13,532 nt of DNA from Nocardioides sp. (GTDB lineage: Bacteria > Actinomycetota > Actinomycetes > Propionibacteriales > Nocardioidaceae), in NCBI GenBank assembly GCA_021166815.1, contig JAJPEO010000227.1, positions 1 to 13,532 of the forward strand, given 5' to 3'. How positions within the stretch are numbered: position 1 is the stretch's first letter; each line of letters begins with the position of its first letter. The translations under genes were made by a program, and so were the position numbers. Of this stretch, positions 1-8,182 are shown in pieces. Below the pieces are notes generated by a model. The model was given only the letters and a program-made list of their open reading frames with translations, did not search any database and had not been told where the DNA came from.

Positions 1-534
1 TGACCGCGACTCGATCCTCGAGCGGATGGGCCGTCTCCACGACGCAGCCGCCACCCGCTGCTGCTGCCCGCCCGACATCTCGCTCGGCTTGTGCTTGAGG
101 CGGTCGGCGAGTCCCACGGCGCCGATGACCGAGTCGAGCCACTCCTTCTCGGGCTTGCGGCCGGCGAGCTCGAGCGGCAGCACGATGTTCTCCAGCGCGG
201 TGAGCGTGGGGATGAGGTTGAACGCCTGGAAGACGAACCCGATCCGCTCACGGCGCAGCGTCGTCAGCGCCTTGTCGTTGAGCCCGGACAGCGAGACGCC
301 GTCGACGACCGCCTCCCCGCTCGTGGGGGTGTCGAGGGCGGCCAGGCAGTGCATCAGCGTCGACTTGCCGGAGCCCGAGGGGCCCATGATGGCGGTGAAC
401 TCGCCCTTCATCAGGTCGACGGTCACGCCGTCGAGGGCGTGGACCTCCGCCTCGGCCTTGCCGTAGATCTTCACCAGGTCACGTGCACTCGCGGCGACTC
501 CGTCCACCGCTCCCCCGTGGGTCGCTTCAGTCAT
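1..534 (-). CDS. ABC transporter ATP-binding protein, MacB/LolD type (partial, disrupted at window edge)
   Basis: This is the ATPase subunit of a MacB/LolD-like exporter, which would work with an FtsX-type permease, probably encoded beyond the left edge. Visible: Walker A GPSGSGKST (residues 51-59), Q-loop FQAFNLIP around Gln103, and the signature MSGGQQQRVA (residues 153-162). Family members continue as a VARAL-type helix, then Walker B, D-loop and H-loop. Here the frame stays open to position 1, but the residues after Ala162 (AASWRRPIRSRIESRS) do not resemble the family, so family similarity ends near position 49. Either the gene is broken here or the outer 50 bases are misjoined. The ATG at 534 has no clear Shine-Dalgarno. 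It lies 47 bases beyond the gdhA terminator, so it is probably transcribed separately. The family call is firm; the substrate is unknown. Confidence 0.85.
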   Translation of the reverse strand, partial: MTEATHGGAVDGVAASARDLVKIYGKAEAEVHALDGVTVDLMKGEFTAIMGPSGSGKSTLMHCLAALDTPTSGEAVVDGVSLSGLNDKALTTLRRERIGFVFQAFNLIPTLTALENIVLPLELAGRKPEKEWLDSVIGAVGLADRLKHKPSEMSGGQQQRVAAASWRRPIRSRIESRS

Positions 535-581
535 GCTGGAAAGTCTGGCAGCCCGGTGTGAACGACGCCCATCCGACATGA

Positions 582-621
582 CCCGAGGCCGACCCTGAGA
601 TGTCTCGGGGTCGGCCTCGGG
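582..621 (-). terminator. Hairpin terminator downstream of gdhA
   Basis: Bases 582-595 and 608-621 are perfect reverse complements (14 bp). A T·G pair and a further 4 bp (597-600 with 603-606) extend the stem inward. It lies 22 bases past the gdhA stop and ahead of the ABC gene on the same strand. No T-tract follows, which is common for actinobacterial terminators. Confidence 0.85.
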
Positions 622-643
622 GGTGGTCCTGAAGGTGCGGGGC

Positions 644-2026
<1,383 letters not shown>

Positions 2027-2081
2027 TCAACACGCTCAGGACGCACGTCAGTCTCATGCCACAGCCGTGTCTGACTTCTCA

Positions 2082-2098
2082 CAGGGCCGTGGGCCCTG
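2082..2098. promoter_or_regulatory. Perfect 7-3-7 inverted repeat in the gdhA/lysE divergent region
   Basis: CAGGGCCgtgGGCCCTG is a perfect palindrome with a 3-base centre. It sits directly upstream of the exporter's -10 element, where a -35 or operator would lie. It could be an operator, for example for a LysG/ArgP-type regulator, but no such regulator gene is in the window. Short GC-rich palindromes also arise by chance in this genome. Confidence 0.4.
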
Positions 2099-2104
2099 GA
2101 CGCC

Positions 2105-2110
2105 TAGAGT
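2105..2110 (+). promoter_or_regulatory. -10 element of a leaderless lysE promoter
   Basis: TAGAGT fits the actinobacterial TANNNT -10. It ends 6 bases before the GTG start at 2117, so transcription should begin at or next to the start codon. No Shine-Dalgarno is present. No convincing -35 hexamer is seen. Confidence 0.55.
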
Positions 2111-2116
2111 GCGCTC

Positions 2117-2716
2117 GTGCTCCACGTGCTCGCCGGCCTCGCGACCGGGTTGTCGCTGATCATCGCGATCGGCGCCCAGAACGCGTACGTCCTGCGGCAG
2201 GGCCTGCGCCGCAGCCACGTCGGCGCGGTCGTGGCGATCTGCGCAGCCTCCGACGTGGTCCTCATCCTCGCCGGCGTGACCGGCATCGGCGCGATCGTCG
2301 ACCGGGCGCCGTGGGCGATCGAGGTGGTCCGCTGGCTCGGCGTCGCGTTCCTCACCTGGTACGGCCTCTCCTCCCTGCTGCGCGCGCGGCACGCCGGGAC
2401 GCTGGGAGCCGACGGGCAGGTCGCCGAGGAGCGGCGTACGGCCGTGGTCCGCGCGGTGGCGCTCACCTGGCTCAACCCGCACGTCTACCTCGACACCGTC
2501 CTGCTGCTCGGCTCGATCGCGGGCACGCACGGCGCGAGCGGTCGCTGGTGGTTCGCGCTCGGCGCGTGCGTGGGGAGCGTCGTGTGGTTCACGGGGCTGG
2601 GGTTCGGCGCGCGCCTGCTGGCGCCCCTGCTCGCCCGGCCGCGGGCCTGGCAGGTGCTCGACGTCCTCATCGGCCTGGTGATGCTGGCCATCGCCGCGCG
2701 CCTGGCCCTCGGGTGA
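2117..2716 (+). CDS. LysE/ArgO-family amino-acid exporter
   Basis: A small inner-membrane exporter, in this family usually for basic amino acids (L-lysine, L-arginine), driven by the proton gradient. The 199 residues match the family's usual size of about 200. Typical motifs are IIAIGAQNAYVLRQGLRR near the N-terminus, a VVAICAASDVVLILAGVTGIG stretch in the second membrane segment, and LTWLNPHVYLDTVLLLGS in the middle. About six membrane segments are visible. The GTG at 2117 is chosen because TAGAGT lies 6 bases upstream (leaderless arrangement) and the protein then starts directly at the first membrane helix. It is divergent from gdhA, whose glutamate product feeds arginine and lysine synthesis, so a shared nitrogen role is plausible but unproven. 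The exact substrate cannot be read from the sequence. Confidence 0.93.
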   Translation: MLHVLAGLATGLSLIIAIGAQNAYVLRQGLRRSHVGAVVAICAASDVVLILAGVTGIGAIVDRAPWAIEVVRWLGVAFLTWYGLSSLLRARHAGTLGADGQVAEERRTAVVRAVALTWLNPHVYLDTVLLLGSIAGTHGASGRWWFALGACVGSVVWFTGLGFGARLLAPLLARPRAWQVLDVLIGLVMLAIAARLALG

Positions 2717-2750
2717 CCGTCGACCCTGAATAAAACCGGTCCTTGGTCCC

Positions 2751-2756
2751 TAGCCT
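2751..2756 (+). promoter_or_regulatory. Candidate -10 of the radical SAM-hemY pair
   Basis: TAGCCT fits TANNNT. Transcription would start near 2763, giving a leader of about 24 bases that carries the GTGAGG ribosome binding site (2773-2778). An AT-rich AATAAAA segment lies at 2729-2735, about where a -35 is expected, but it is not a standard -35. Confidence 0.4.
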
Positions 2757-2786
2757 GTCCTCACGTTCTCCAGTGAGGTGGTGGCC

Positions 2787-3974
2787 ATGACTTCCGCACC
2801 GGTCTCGGGTCCTCCGGCAGCGCCCGTCCCGCGCATCGGAGCCGTCCGCGCCGAAGGGTTCCGCTACGAGCGGGCGCCGATGATCGTCTACTGGGAGACG
2901 ACCATCGCCTGTCCGCTCGCGTGCACCCACTGCCGCGCGACTGCGATGCCGTACGCCGCACCAGGCCAACTCACGACCGACGAGTGCCTGCGGCTGCTCG
3001 ACTCCATGGTCGGCTTCGGCAACCCGCGCCCCCACGTGGTGTTCACCGGCGGCGACCCGCTCGAGCGCTCCGACCTCGAGCAGCTGGTGCAGCGCGCCAC
3101 CGACCTCGGCATCGGCTCGTCCCTCGCCCCGGCCGTGGCCCCGGGCCTCACCCGCGAGCGCATGCTGGCCCTCAAGGAGGCCGGCATCCAGACGGTGTCA
3201 CTGAGCCTGGACGGGTCCACCGCCGAGAAGCACGACGGGCTGCGCGGCGTCCCCGGAACCTTCGACCGGACGATGGAGGCGATCGAGATGCTCAACGAGC
3301 TCGACCTGCCCGTCCAGATCAACACCCTGATCACCGACACCACCCACGAGGACCTGCCGGCCGTCTACGACGTGCTGCGCAAGAAGAAGCTGCTGCGCTG
3401 GGCCCTGTTCTTCCTCATCGCCACCGGCCGTGGGTCGACGATGAAGGAGATCAGCGCGGGCGAGGCCGAGCGGCTGATGAACTGGTTCTACGACCTGTCG
3501 CGGGTCGCGCCCTTCCAGGTCAAGACGACCGAGGCCACCCACTACCGCCGCGTCGCGATGCAGCGCATGGAGGCCGAGGGCCACACCCCCGAGGAGATCG
3601 CGTCGTCCAACGTCGCGCGCGGCTTCGGCATCCGCGACGGCAACGGCATCTGCTTCATCAACCACAAGGGCGACGTGTTCCCCTCGGGCTTCCTCCCGGT
3701 CAAGGTCGGCAACGTCCGCGAGACCGACCTGGTCACGCTCTACCGCGAGAACGAGACGTTCCGGGCGCTGCGCGACACCAGCCGCCTCGGCGGGCGGTGC
3801 GGGGAGTGCACCTTCCACGACGAGTGCGGCGGGTCGCGGTCGCGGGCCTACGCCCACACCGGCGACCTCCTCGCCGAGGACCCGCTGTGCCCGCACGAGC
3901 CCAAGGCGTACGCCAAGCGCCTGGCCAACAAGGCCGCCCGGGAGGCGGCTGCCCGGGAGATGGCCGCGACGTGA
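2787..3974 (+). CDS. Radical SAM/SPASM protein, heme-pathway type (NirJ/AhbD-like, TIGR04053-like)
   Basis: A 395-residue cytoplasmic radical SAM enzyme. The N-terminal motif CPLACTHC (Cys42, Cys46, Cys49) binds the SAM-coordinating [4Fe-4S] cluster, and FTGGDPL follows as the usual GGE-like motif. The C-terminal domain has Cys338-x2-Cys341-x5-Cys347-x20-Cys368, the auxiliary-cluster pattern I know from the heme and heme d1 enzymes NirJ, AhbC and AhbD. Before it stands CFINHKGDVFPSGFLPVKVGNV (from Cys289), also typical of that group. The next gene, a porphyrinogen oxidase, overlaps by 4 bases, which supports a tetrapyrrole role, for example oxygen-independent decarboxylation of a coproheme-type substrate. 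The exact reaction is inference. ATG 2787 is preferred because GTGAGG lies 8 bases upstream; in-frame GTG codons at 2778 and 2781 are alternatives. The fold and family are firm, the substrate is not. Confidence 0.85.
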   Translation: MTSAPVSGPPAAPVPRIGAVRAEGFRYERAPMIVYWETTIACPLACTHCRATAMPYAAPGQLTTDECLRLLDSMVGFGNPRPHVVFTGGDPLERSDLEQLVQRATDLGIGSSLAPAVAPGLTRERMLALKEAGIQTVSLSLDGSTAEKHDGLRGVPGTFDRTMEAIEMLNELDLPVQINTLITDTTHEDLPAVYDVLRKKKLLRWALFFLIATGRGSTMKEISAGEAERLMNWFYDLSRVAPFQVKTTEATHYRRVAMQRMEAEGHTPEEIASSNVARGFGIRDGNGICFINHKGDVFPSGFLPVKVGNVRETDLVTLYRENETFRALRDTSRLGGRCGECTFHDECGGSRSRAYAHTGDLLAEDPLCPHEPKAYAKRLANKAAREAAAREMAAT

Positions 3975-5323
3975 GCGCCCTGGTCGTCGGGGGTGGGATC
4001 GCCGGCCTCTCGGCCGCCCTGACCCTGGCGCGCGCGGGCCAGCAGGTCACGGTGCTCGAGGCGTCGGGGCGCCTCGGCGGCAAGGTGCACACCGTGCGGG
4101 TCGACGACTACCTCCTGGAGACCGGCCCCGACTCCTTCGTCTCGTACAAGCCCGCCGCCCGCGCGCTCGCCGTCGCACTCGGGCTCGAGGGCGACCTGAT
4201 CGGCCCGAGCGAGCCGCGCGAGGTGTTCCTGCACCGCAGCGCCCCGGCGCCGGCGGGCCGGATGGTGCCGCTGCCCCAGGCCATGGGGCTGGTCCTGCCG
4301 ACCCGCCTGGGCCCGCTGGCCACCACCCGCCTGCTGTCGCCGGCCCAGAAGCTGCGCGCCGGCCTCGACGTGGTCCTCCCTCGCCGCCTCGGCGAGGCGG
4401 ACGTGTCGGTCGGCGAGTTCCTGACCGCTCGCCTGGGCCGGGCGGTGGTCGACGCGCTGGCCGACCCCCTCTTCGGCGGCATCCACGGCACGTCGGTCGA
4501 CGAGCTCAGCCTCGACGCGGTGCTGCCGCAGCTGCGGGCCCACGAGGCCGAGCACCGCTCGCTGGTCCTCGCCTCGCTGCGCCAGGGGCGGGCCGCGCGC
4601 CGCTCGCTGCGGGCCGGCGGGGGCTCGCCGTTCCTGTCGCTGCGCGGCGGCATGGGCACCCTCGTGGAGGTCCTGGCCGCCCGGCTGCGCGAGCTCGGCG
4701 TCGACCTGCGCGTGGACACCCCGGCGACGGCCGACGACCTGGCCGCCGCCGGGCTGGTCGTCCTCGCCGCGCCGGCGCCGGCGGTCGCCGGGCTGCTGGG
4801 CGACCTGCTCCCCGGCGCGGCGCTCCAGGCCGGACGGGTGCGGCACGCCACCACCGCGGTCGCGCACCTCGGCGTGCCGCTCGACTCCTTCCGGGTCCCG
4901 CCGGCCGGCCACGGCTTCCTGGAGGCCGGCCCCGACCGCGCCGTCTTCAGCGGCTGCACCTGGTCGTCCAACAAGTGGCCCGGCCGGGCGCCGGAGGGCC
5001 ACGCCCTGGCCCGCGTGTTCCTCCCGCAGCGCTCGAGCGCCCTGGTGGGCCGCTCCGACGACGAGGTGTTCTCGGTCGTGGAGGAGCAGCTCGCCCGGGT
5101 GATCGGGCCGTTCACCCCGAGGATGCGCCACCTGACCCGGTGGCGCGACGCGATGCCGGTCTACGAGGTGGGACACCTCGGACGCGTCGCCCTCCTCGAG
5201 CAGGAGGTGGCGACCCGCCGCGGCTGGGCGCTGGCCGGCGCCTCGTGGCGCGGCGTGGGCGTGCCGGACGCCATCGCGTCGGGCACCCGCGCGGCCGAGG
5301 CCGTGCTCGCCTCGGTCACCTGA
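3971..5323 (+). CDS. hemY: FAD-dependent porphyrinogen oxidase (HemY/CgoX type)
   Basis: It performs the six-electron oxidation of coproporphyrinogen III (or protoporphyrinogen IX) to the porphyrin, using FAD and oxygen. Actinobacteria normally make heme by the coproporphyrin route, so coproporphyrinogen is the likelier substrate. The 450 residues match the family. The N-terminus ALVVGGGIAGLSAAL is the FAD Rossmann fold, followed by VTVLEASGRLGGKV and the family's LLETGPDSF. ADPLFGGIHGTSVDELSL is the typical central stretch, and GASWRGVGVPDAIASG closes the FAD site. The GTG at 3971 overlaps the radical SAM stop (GTGA), so the two are translationally coupled. No in-frame stop lies between 2921 and 3971, but that upstream stretch is only the shifted frame of the preceding gene. 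The gene ends 12 bases from the convergent kinase stop. Confidence 0.92.
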   Translation: MSALVVGGGIAGLSAALTLARAGQQVTVLEASGRLGGKVHTVRVDDYLLETGPDSFVSYKPAARALAVALGLEGDLIGPSEPREVFLHRSAPAPAGRMVPLPQAMGLVLPTRLGPLATTRLLSPAQKLRAGLDVVLPRRLGEADVSVGEFLTARLGRAVVDALADPLFGGIHGTSVDELSLDAVLPQLRAHEAEHRSLVLASLRQGRAARRSLRAGGGSPFLSLRGGMGTLVEVLAARLRELGVDLRVDTPATADDLAAAGLVVLAAPAPAVAGLLGDLLPGAALQAGRVRHATTAVAHLGVPLDSFRVPPAGHGFLEAGPDRAVFSGCTWSSNKWPGRAPEGHALARVFLPQRSSALVGRSDDEVFSVVEEQLARVIGPFTPRMRHLTRWRDAMPVYEVGHLGRVALLEQEVATRRGWALAGASWRGVGVPDAIASGTRAAEAVLASVT

Positions 5324-5335
5324 GGCGGGCGGCCC

Positions 5336-6274
5336 TCAGTCGAGGAGCTCCTCGGGGGTCGACGCCACCGTGGGGATCTCGGTGACCGGGGTGCGCTGGT
5401 CGTCGACGTACTCCTCGCTCACCGACGTGGCCAGGCCCTCGGCGAGGCCGGAGAGCTCGGTGTCGTTGACGCCGAGCATCAGCGCCACCGCGCGGGCGTT
5501 GGCGGGCCGGTCTCCCGGCTTCTTCTCCAGCAGAGCCTCGATGACCTGGCGCAGCTCCTCGGGCACGTCGTCGGACAGCGGCGGCGGCGACTCGTTGATG
5601 TGGCTCATCGCCGTGGCGATGGGGGTGCCGCGGTCGAAGGGTCGCTCGCCGCTGAGCATCTCGTGGGCGACGACGCCGAGCGCGTAGAGGTCGGAGGCAC
5701 CGGTGGCCTTCTCGCCCATCGCCTGCTCCGGTGAGATGTAGTTGGGGGTGCCGAGCATCTCGCCGACGCGGGTGTGGCCGCTCGCGTCGAGGGCGCGGGC
5801 GATGCCGAAGTCGGTCAGCTTCACCACCCCGTCGGGGCGGAGCAGGATGTTGGCGGGCTTGACGTCGCGGTGCACGACGCGCGCCTCGTGGGCCACGCCC
5901 AGGGCGACGGCCGCCTGGCCGATGATCGAGCGGACCTGCTCGGGGTCCATCGGGCCGGTGTCGCGGATCACCGCCGACAGCGGGAGGCCCGGGACCAGCT
6001 CCATGACGAGGTAGGACAGGTGGTCCTCCTCGCCGTAGTCGAAGACGGCGGTGATGTTGTTGTGCAGCAGCTGGGCCGAGTGCAAGGCCTCGTCGCGGAA
6101 GCGCGAGCGGAACAGCTCCTCGTTGGCCGGGTCGGCGCGCATGATCTTGACCGCGACCTGGCGCTGCAGCACCTCGTCGACTCCACGCCACACGTCGGCC
6201 ATGCCGCCCGACGCGATGCGCTCCTCGAGGACATAGCGGTCGCCGAGGCGGTATCCCTCCACCAATCGCTCCAC
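5336..6274 (-). CDS. Ser/Thr protein kinase, PknB-like catalytic domain, no membrane anchor
   Basis: A Hanks-type kinase of 312 residues. Visible: glycine loop IASGGMADVWRG (20-31), ATP-binding Lys43 in VAVKIM, helix-C Glu62, catalytic loop HRDVKPANILL (Asp137, Asn142), metal-binding DFGIAR (Asp155), and GTPNYISPEQ. All catalytic residues are present. The activation loop carries Thr and Ser residues that could be autophosphorylated. After about residue 265 there is only an acidic tail of some 45 residues with no membrane helix and no PASTA domain, so it is probably cytosolic, unlike full-length PknB. The GTG at 6274 is chosen because a perfect AGGAGGG lies 6 bases upstream (6281-6287). A GTG at 6298 would add eight residues. 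The gene is divergent from the nitrite operon and shares its control region. Its target is unknown. Confidence 0.92.
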   Translation of the reverse strand: MERLVEGYRLGDRYVLEERIASGGMADVWRGVDEVLQRQVAVKIMRADPANEELFRSRFRDEALHSAQLLHNNITAVFDYGEEDHLSYLVMELVPGLPLSAVIRDTGPMDPEQVRSIIGQAAVALGVAHEARVVHRDVKPANILLRPDGVVKLTDFGIARALDASGHTRVGEMLGTPNYISPEQAMGEKATGASDLYALGVVAHEMLSGERPFDRGTPIATAMSHINESPPPLSDDVPEELRQVIEALLEKKPGDRPANARAVALMLGVNDTELSGLAEGLATSVSEEYVDDQRTPVTEIPTVASTPEELLD

Positions 6275-6325
6275 GACCCGCCCTCCTGCGGTTACCACAG
6301 ACGTGCACGTCGCTCGCCATCTGGG

Positions 6326-6331
6326 ATGCTA
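6326..6331 (-). promoter_or_regulatory. Candidate -10 of the kinase gene
   Basis: On the minus strand 6331-6326 reads TAGCAT, matching TANNNT. It gives a leader of about 45 bases before the GTG at 6274. No good -35 is visible. Confidence 0.4.
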
Positions 6332-6364
6332 CCTCGCACCCCGCGTTTTCCTTGTGTCCGTCAC

Positions 6365-6390
6365 CCCGCAGGGTGCGTGCGGGAGCGCAC
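6365..6390. promoter_or_regulatory. Two overlapping inverted repeats between kinase and regulator genes
   Basis: CCCGCA-N7-TGCGGG (6365-6383) and GTGCG-GGAG-CGCAC (6377-6390) are both perfect and share bases, so they could form alternative structures or a composite operator. They lie between the divergent kinase and regulator promoters, a natural place for autoregulation by the helix-turn-helix protein. Binding is conjecture. Confidence 0.35.
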
Positions 6391-6424
6391 ACGGTCGGAA
6401 CGGGCATCTGGGCCGCCAATAAAC

Positions 6425-6430
6425 TACTGT
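6425..6430 (+). promoter_or_regulatory. -10 element of the nitrite-operon promoter, leaderless
   Basis: TACTGT matches TANNNT and ends 7 bases before the GTG at 6438, the spacing expected for a leaderless start. No recognisable -35 precedes it, which would suit an activated or repressor-controlled promoter. Confidence 0.5.
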
Positions 6431-6437
6431 GTTCACC

Positions 6438-7070
6438 GTGGAAAAGTTGGGACCCAGTGGCGGCAGCGAGCTGCCGGTCAGCACCGCTCAGGACCGCCTG
6501 CTCGAGCTGCTCGCCGAGCTGGGCGAGCCCGCCACCCTCGCCGCGCTCAGCGCGGCGTCCGGCCTCCACCCGAACACGGTCCGCGGGCACCTCGACGTGC
6601 TCCTCGCGCGGGGCCGGGTGACCCGGCTCAAGACGCGCGTCCGGGGACGCGGCCGGCCCGCGTGGACGTACGCCGCGCGGGAGGCGCCGTACGCCGGCCT
6701 CGCCGAGGCGCTGGCCGCCGGGCTCGAGGAGGGCACGGGCCTCTCCCCGGCCGAGGCGGCCCGGCGCGGAGGTCGCCGGTGGGGCGAGCGCCTCACCACG
6801 CGTCTCGCCCTCGACGACACCGCACCCCGCGAGCGGGTGCTGATCGCGCTCGAGCACGTCGGCTTCCGGCCCGAGATCGACGAGACCGGGGTGGTCCGCC
6901 TGACGCACTGCCCGTTCCTGGACGCCGCCCACGCGCATCCCGACGCCGTCTGCAGCGTCCACCAGGGCCTTCTCGAGGGCACCCTCGGCGCCACCGTCGA
7001 GACCGGCGCCCTCAAGCCCTTCGCCCGCCCGGGCGCGTGCCTGGTCGAGCTCCCCGAGGAGACCGAGTGA
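6438..7070 (+). CDS. SufR-like helix-turn-helix regulator with C-terminal cysteine motif
   Basis: A 210-residue regulator of the ArsR/DeoR-like group that includes SufR (COG2345 type). The winged helix-turn-helix covers about residues 16-80: a recognition helix in HPNTVRGHLDVLLARG and a GRGRPAWTY wing. The C-terminal sensor holds Cys158, Cys172 and Cys201, with His175 close by, in the arrangement CPFLD..VCSVH..GACLVEL. In SufR proteins such cysteines bind an Fe-S cluster that controls DNA binding. Here the likely signal is NO or redox stress, because the gene starts an operon for a copper nitrite reductase (inference). Its stop overlaps the next start (GTGA, 7067-7070). GTG 6438 is preferred because TACTGT lies 7 bases upstream; GTG 6429 would overlap that -10. 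Family confidence is good, the effector unproven. Confidence 0.82.
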   Translation: MEKLGPSGGSELPVSTAQDRLLELLAELGEPATLAALSAASGLHPNTVRGHLDVLLARGRVTRLKTRVRGRGRPAWTYAAREAPYAGLAEALAAGLEEGTGLSPAEAARRGGRRWGERLTTRLALDDTAPRERVLIALEHVGFRPEIDETGVVRLTHCPFLDAAHAHPDAVCSVHQGLLEGTLGATVETGALKPFARPGACLVELPEETE

Positions 7071-8182
7071 GCGCGCGGCGGCGGCCCGCGGCCCGTGCGC
7101 TCCTCGCCCTCCCCGCCGGGGCGTGCCTGCTGGTCGGGATCGACGCCGGGCTCAGCCTGCTCGATGCCTGGCCGCCCTTCCCGTCCGGCCGTCTCGGCGA
7201 CGTGCACGGCGTGCTGATGGTGATCGGCTTCGTCGGCACGCTCATCGCCCTCGAGCGCGCGGTCGCGCTGGGCCGCCCGCAGGGGTACGCCGCTCCCGTC
7301 CTGCTCGGCGCCGGTGCCCTGCTGCTCCTGCCGCCCGCGACCGGCGCCGTGGGCGGGTGGCTCCTCGTGGCCGGGTCCCTCGCGCTGTGCGTGCTCTACG
7401 TCCCGCTGTGGCGGCGCCAGCGCGACGACGCGGTGCTCATCTCCGCCCTCGGCGCCGTCTCCCTGCTCGGGGGCGCGCTGCTGTGGCGCGGCGGCGCCGA
7501 CACGGCCCAGGCGATGCCGTGGCTGGCGGGGTTCGTGATCCTCACCATCGCCGGGGAGCGCCTCGAGCTCGCCCGCCTGGCCATGCCGCCGACGGCCGGG
7601 CGTGACCTGGTGCTGCTCGGCACCGGCCTCGCGATGGCGGTCGTCGCGATCACCCTCTTCCCCGCGGTCGGAGGTCCGCTGCTGGGCCTGGTGCTGCTGG
7701 GGCTCTCCGCCTGGCTGGTCACCCACGACGTGGCACGGCGTACCGTCCGCGGCTCGGGCTTCCCCCGCTTCGCCGCCGCGTGCATGCTCGCCGGGCAGGT
7801 GTGGCTCGTGGTCGCCGGCGCGATCTGGCTGGTGTCGGGCGCGACGCTCGAGGGACCGGCGTACGACGCCGTCGTGCACGCGGTGTTCCTCGGGTTCACG
7901 ATCTCGATGATCATGGCCCACGCCCCGTCGATCCTGCCCGCGGTGACGCGGGTGGCGCTGCCGTACCGGCCGGTGATGTACGTGCCGTGGGCGCTGCTCC
8001 AGGTCTCGCTCGTCGTGCGCCTGTGGGGCGGCGACGCGATGGCCAGCGAGCTGGCCCGCCGCATCGGCGGGATGGGCAACGCCGTCGCCGTGCTGCTGTT
8101 CCTCGTGGTCGCCGTCGGCAGTGCCGTCGCCGGCGAGCGCGCCCGCCCGACCGTGAAGCGAGCCGAAGAGGTGCCCGCATGA
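7067..8182 (+). CDS. NnrS-like polytopic membrane protein
   Basis: A 371-residue very hydrophobic protein with roughly 11-12 membrane segments. The segment GDVHGVLMVIGFVGTLIALE (His46) and the later VVHAVFLGFTISMIMAHAPS with two histidines resemble NnrS and the related heme-copper-oxidase-like membrane proteins of nitric oxide metabolism. Such histidines could be heme or copper ligands. NnrS is linked with tolerance to NO and nitrosative stress. It sits between a putative redox or NO regulator and a membrane-anchored nitrite reductase, with 4-base overlaps on both sides (GTGA at 7067, ATGA at 8179), so it is surely co-expressed with them. Its C-terminus is short, charged and probably cytoplasmic. 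The NnrS assignment is by motif resemblance only. It could instead be an assembly partner or subunit of the fusion protein encoded next. Confidence 0.68.
   Translation: MSARRRPAARALLALPAGACLLVGIDAGLSLLDAWPPFPSGRLGDVHGVLMVIGFVGTLIALERAVALGRPQGYAAPVLLGAGALLLLPPATGAVGGWLLVAGSLALCVLYVPLWRRQRDDAVLISALGAVSLLGGALLWRGGADTAQAMPWLAGFVILTIAGERLELARLAMPPTAGRDLVLLGTGLAMAVVAITLFPAVGGPLLGLVLLGLSAWLVTHDVARRTVRGSGFPRFAAACMLAGQVWLVVAGAIWLVSGATLEGPAYDAVVHAVFLGFTISMIMAHAPSILPAVTRVALPYRPVMYVPWALLQVSLVVRLWGGDAMASELARRIGGMGNAVAVLLFLVVAVGSAVAGERARPTVKRAEEVPA

Noticed and set aside
2921..3970. Possible N-terminal extension of hemY through the radical SAM gene
   Set aside because: The stretch is the +2 frame of the radical SAM gene, Arg/Pro-rich with no motif. 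The FAD-binding motif starts right after the GTG at 3971.
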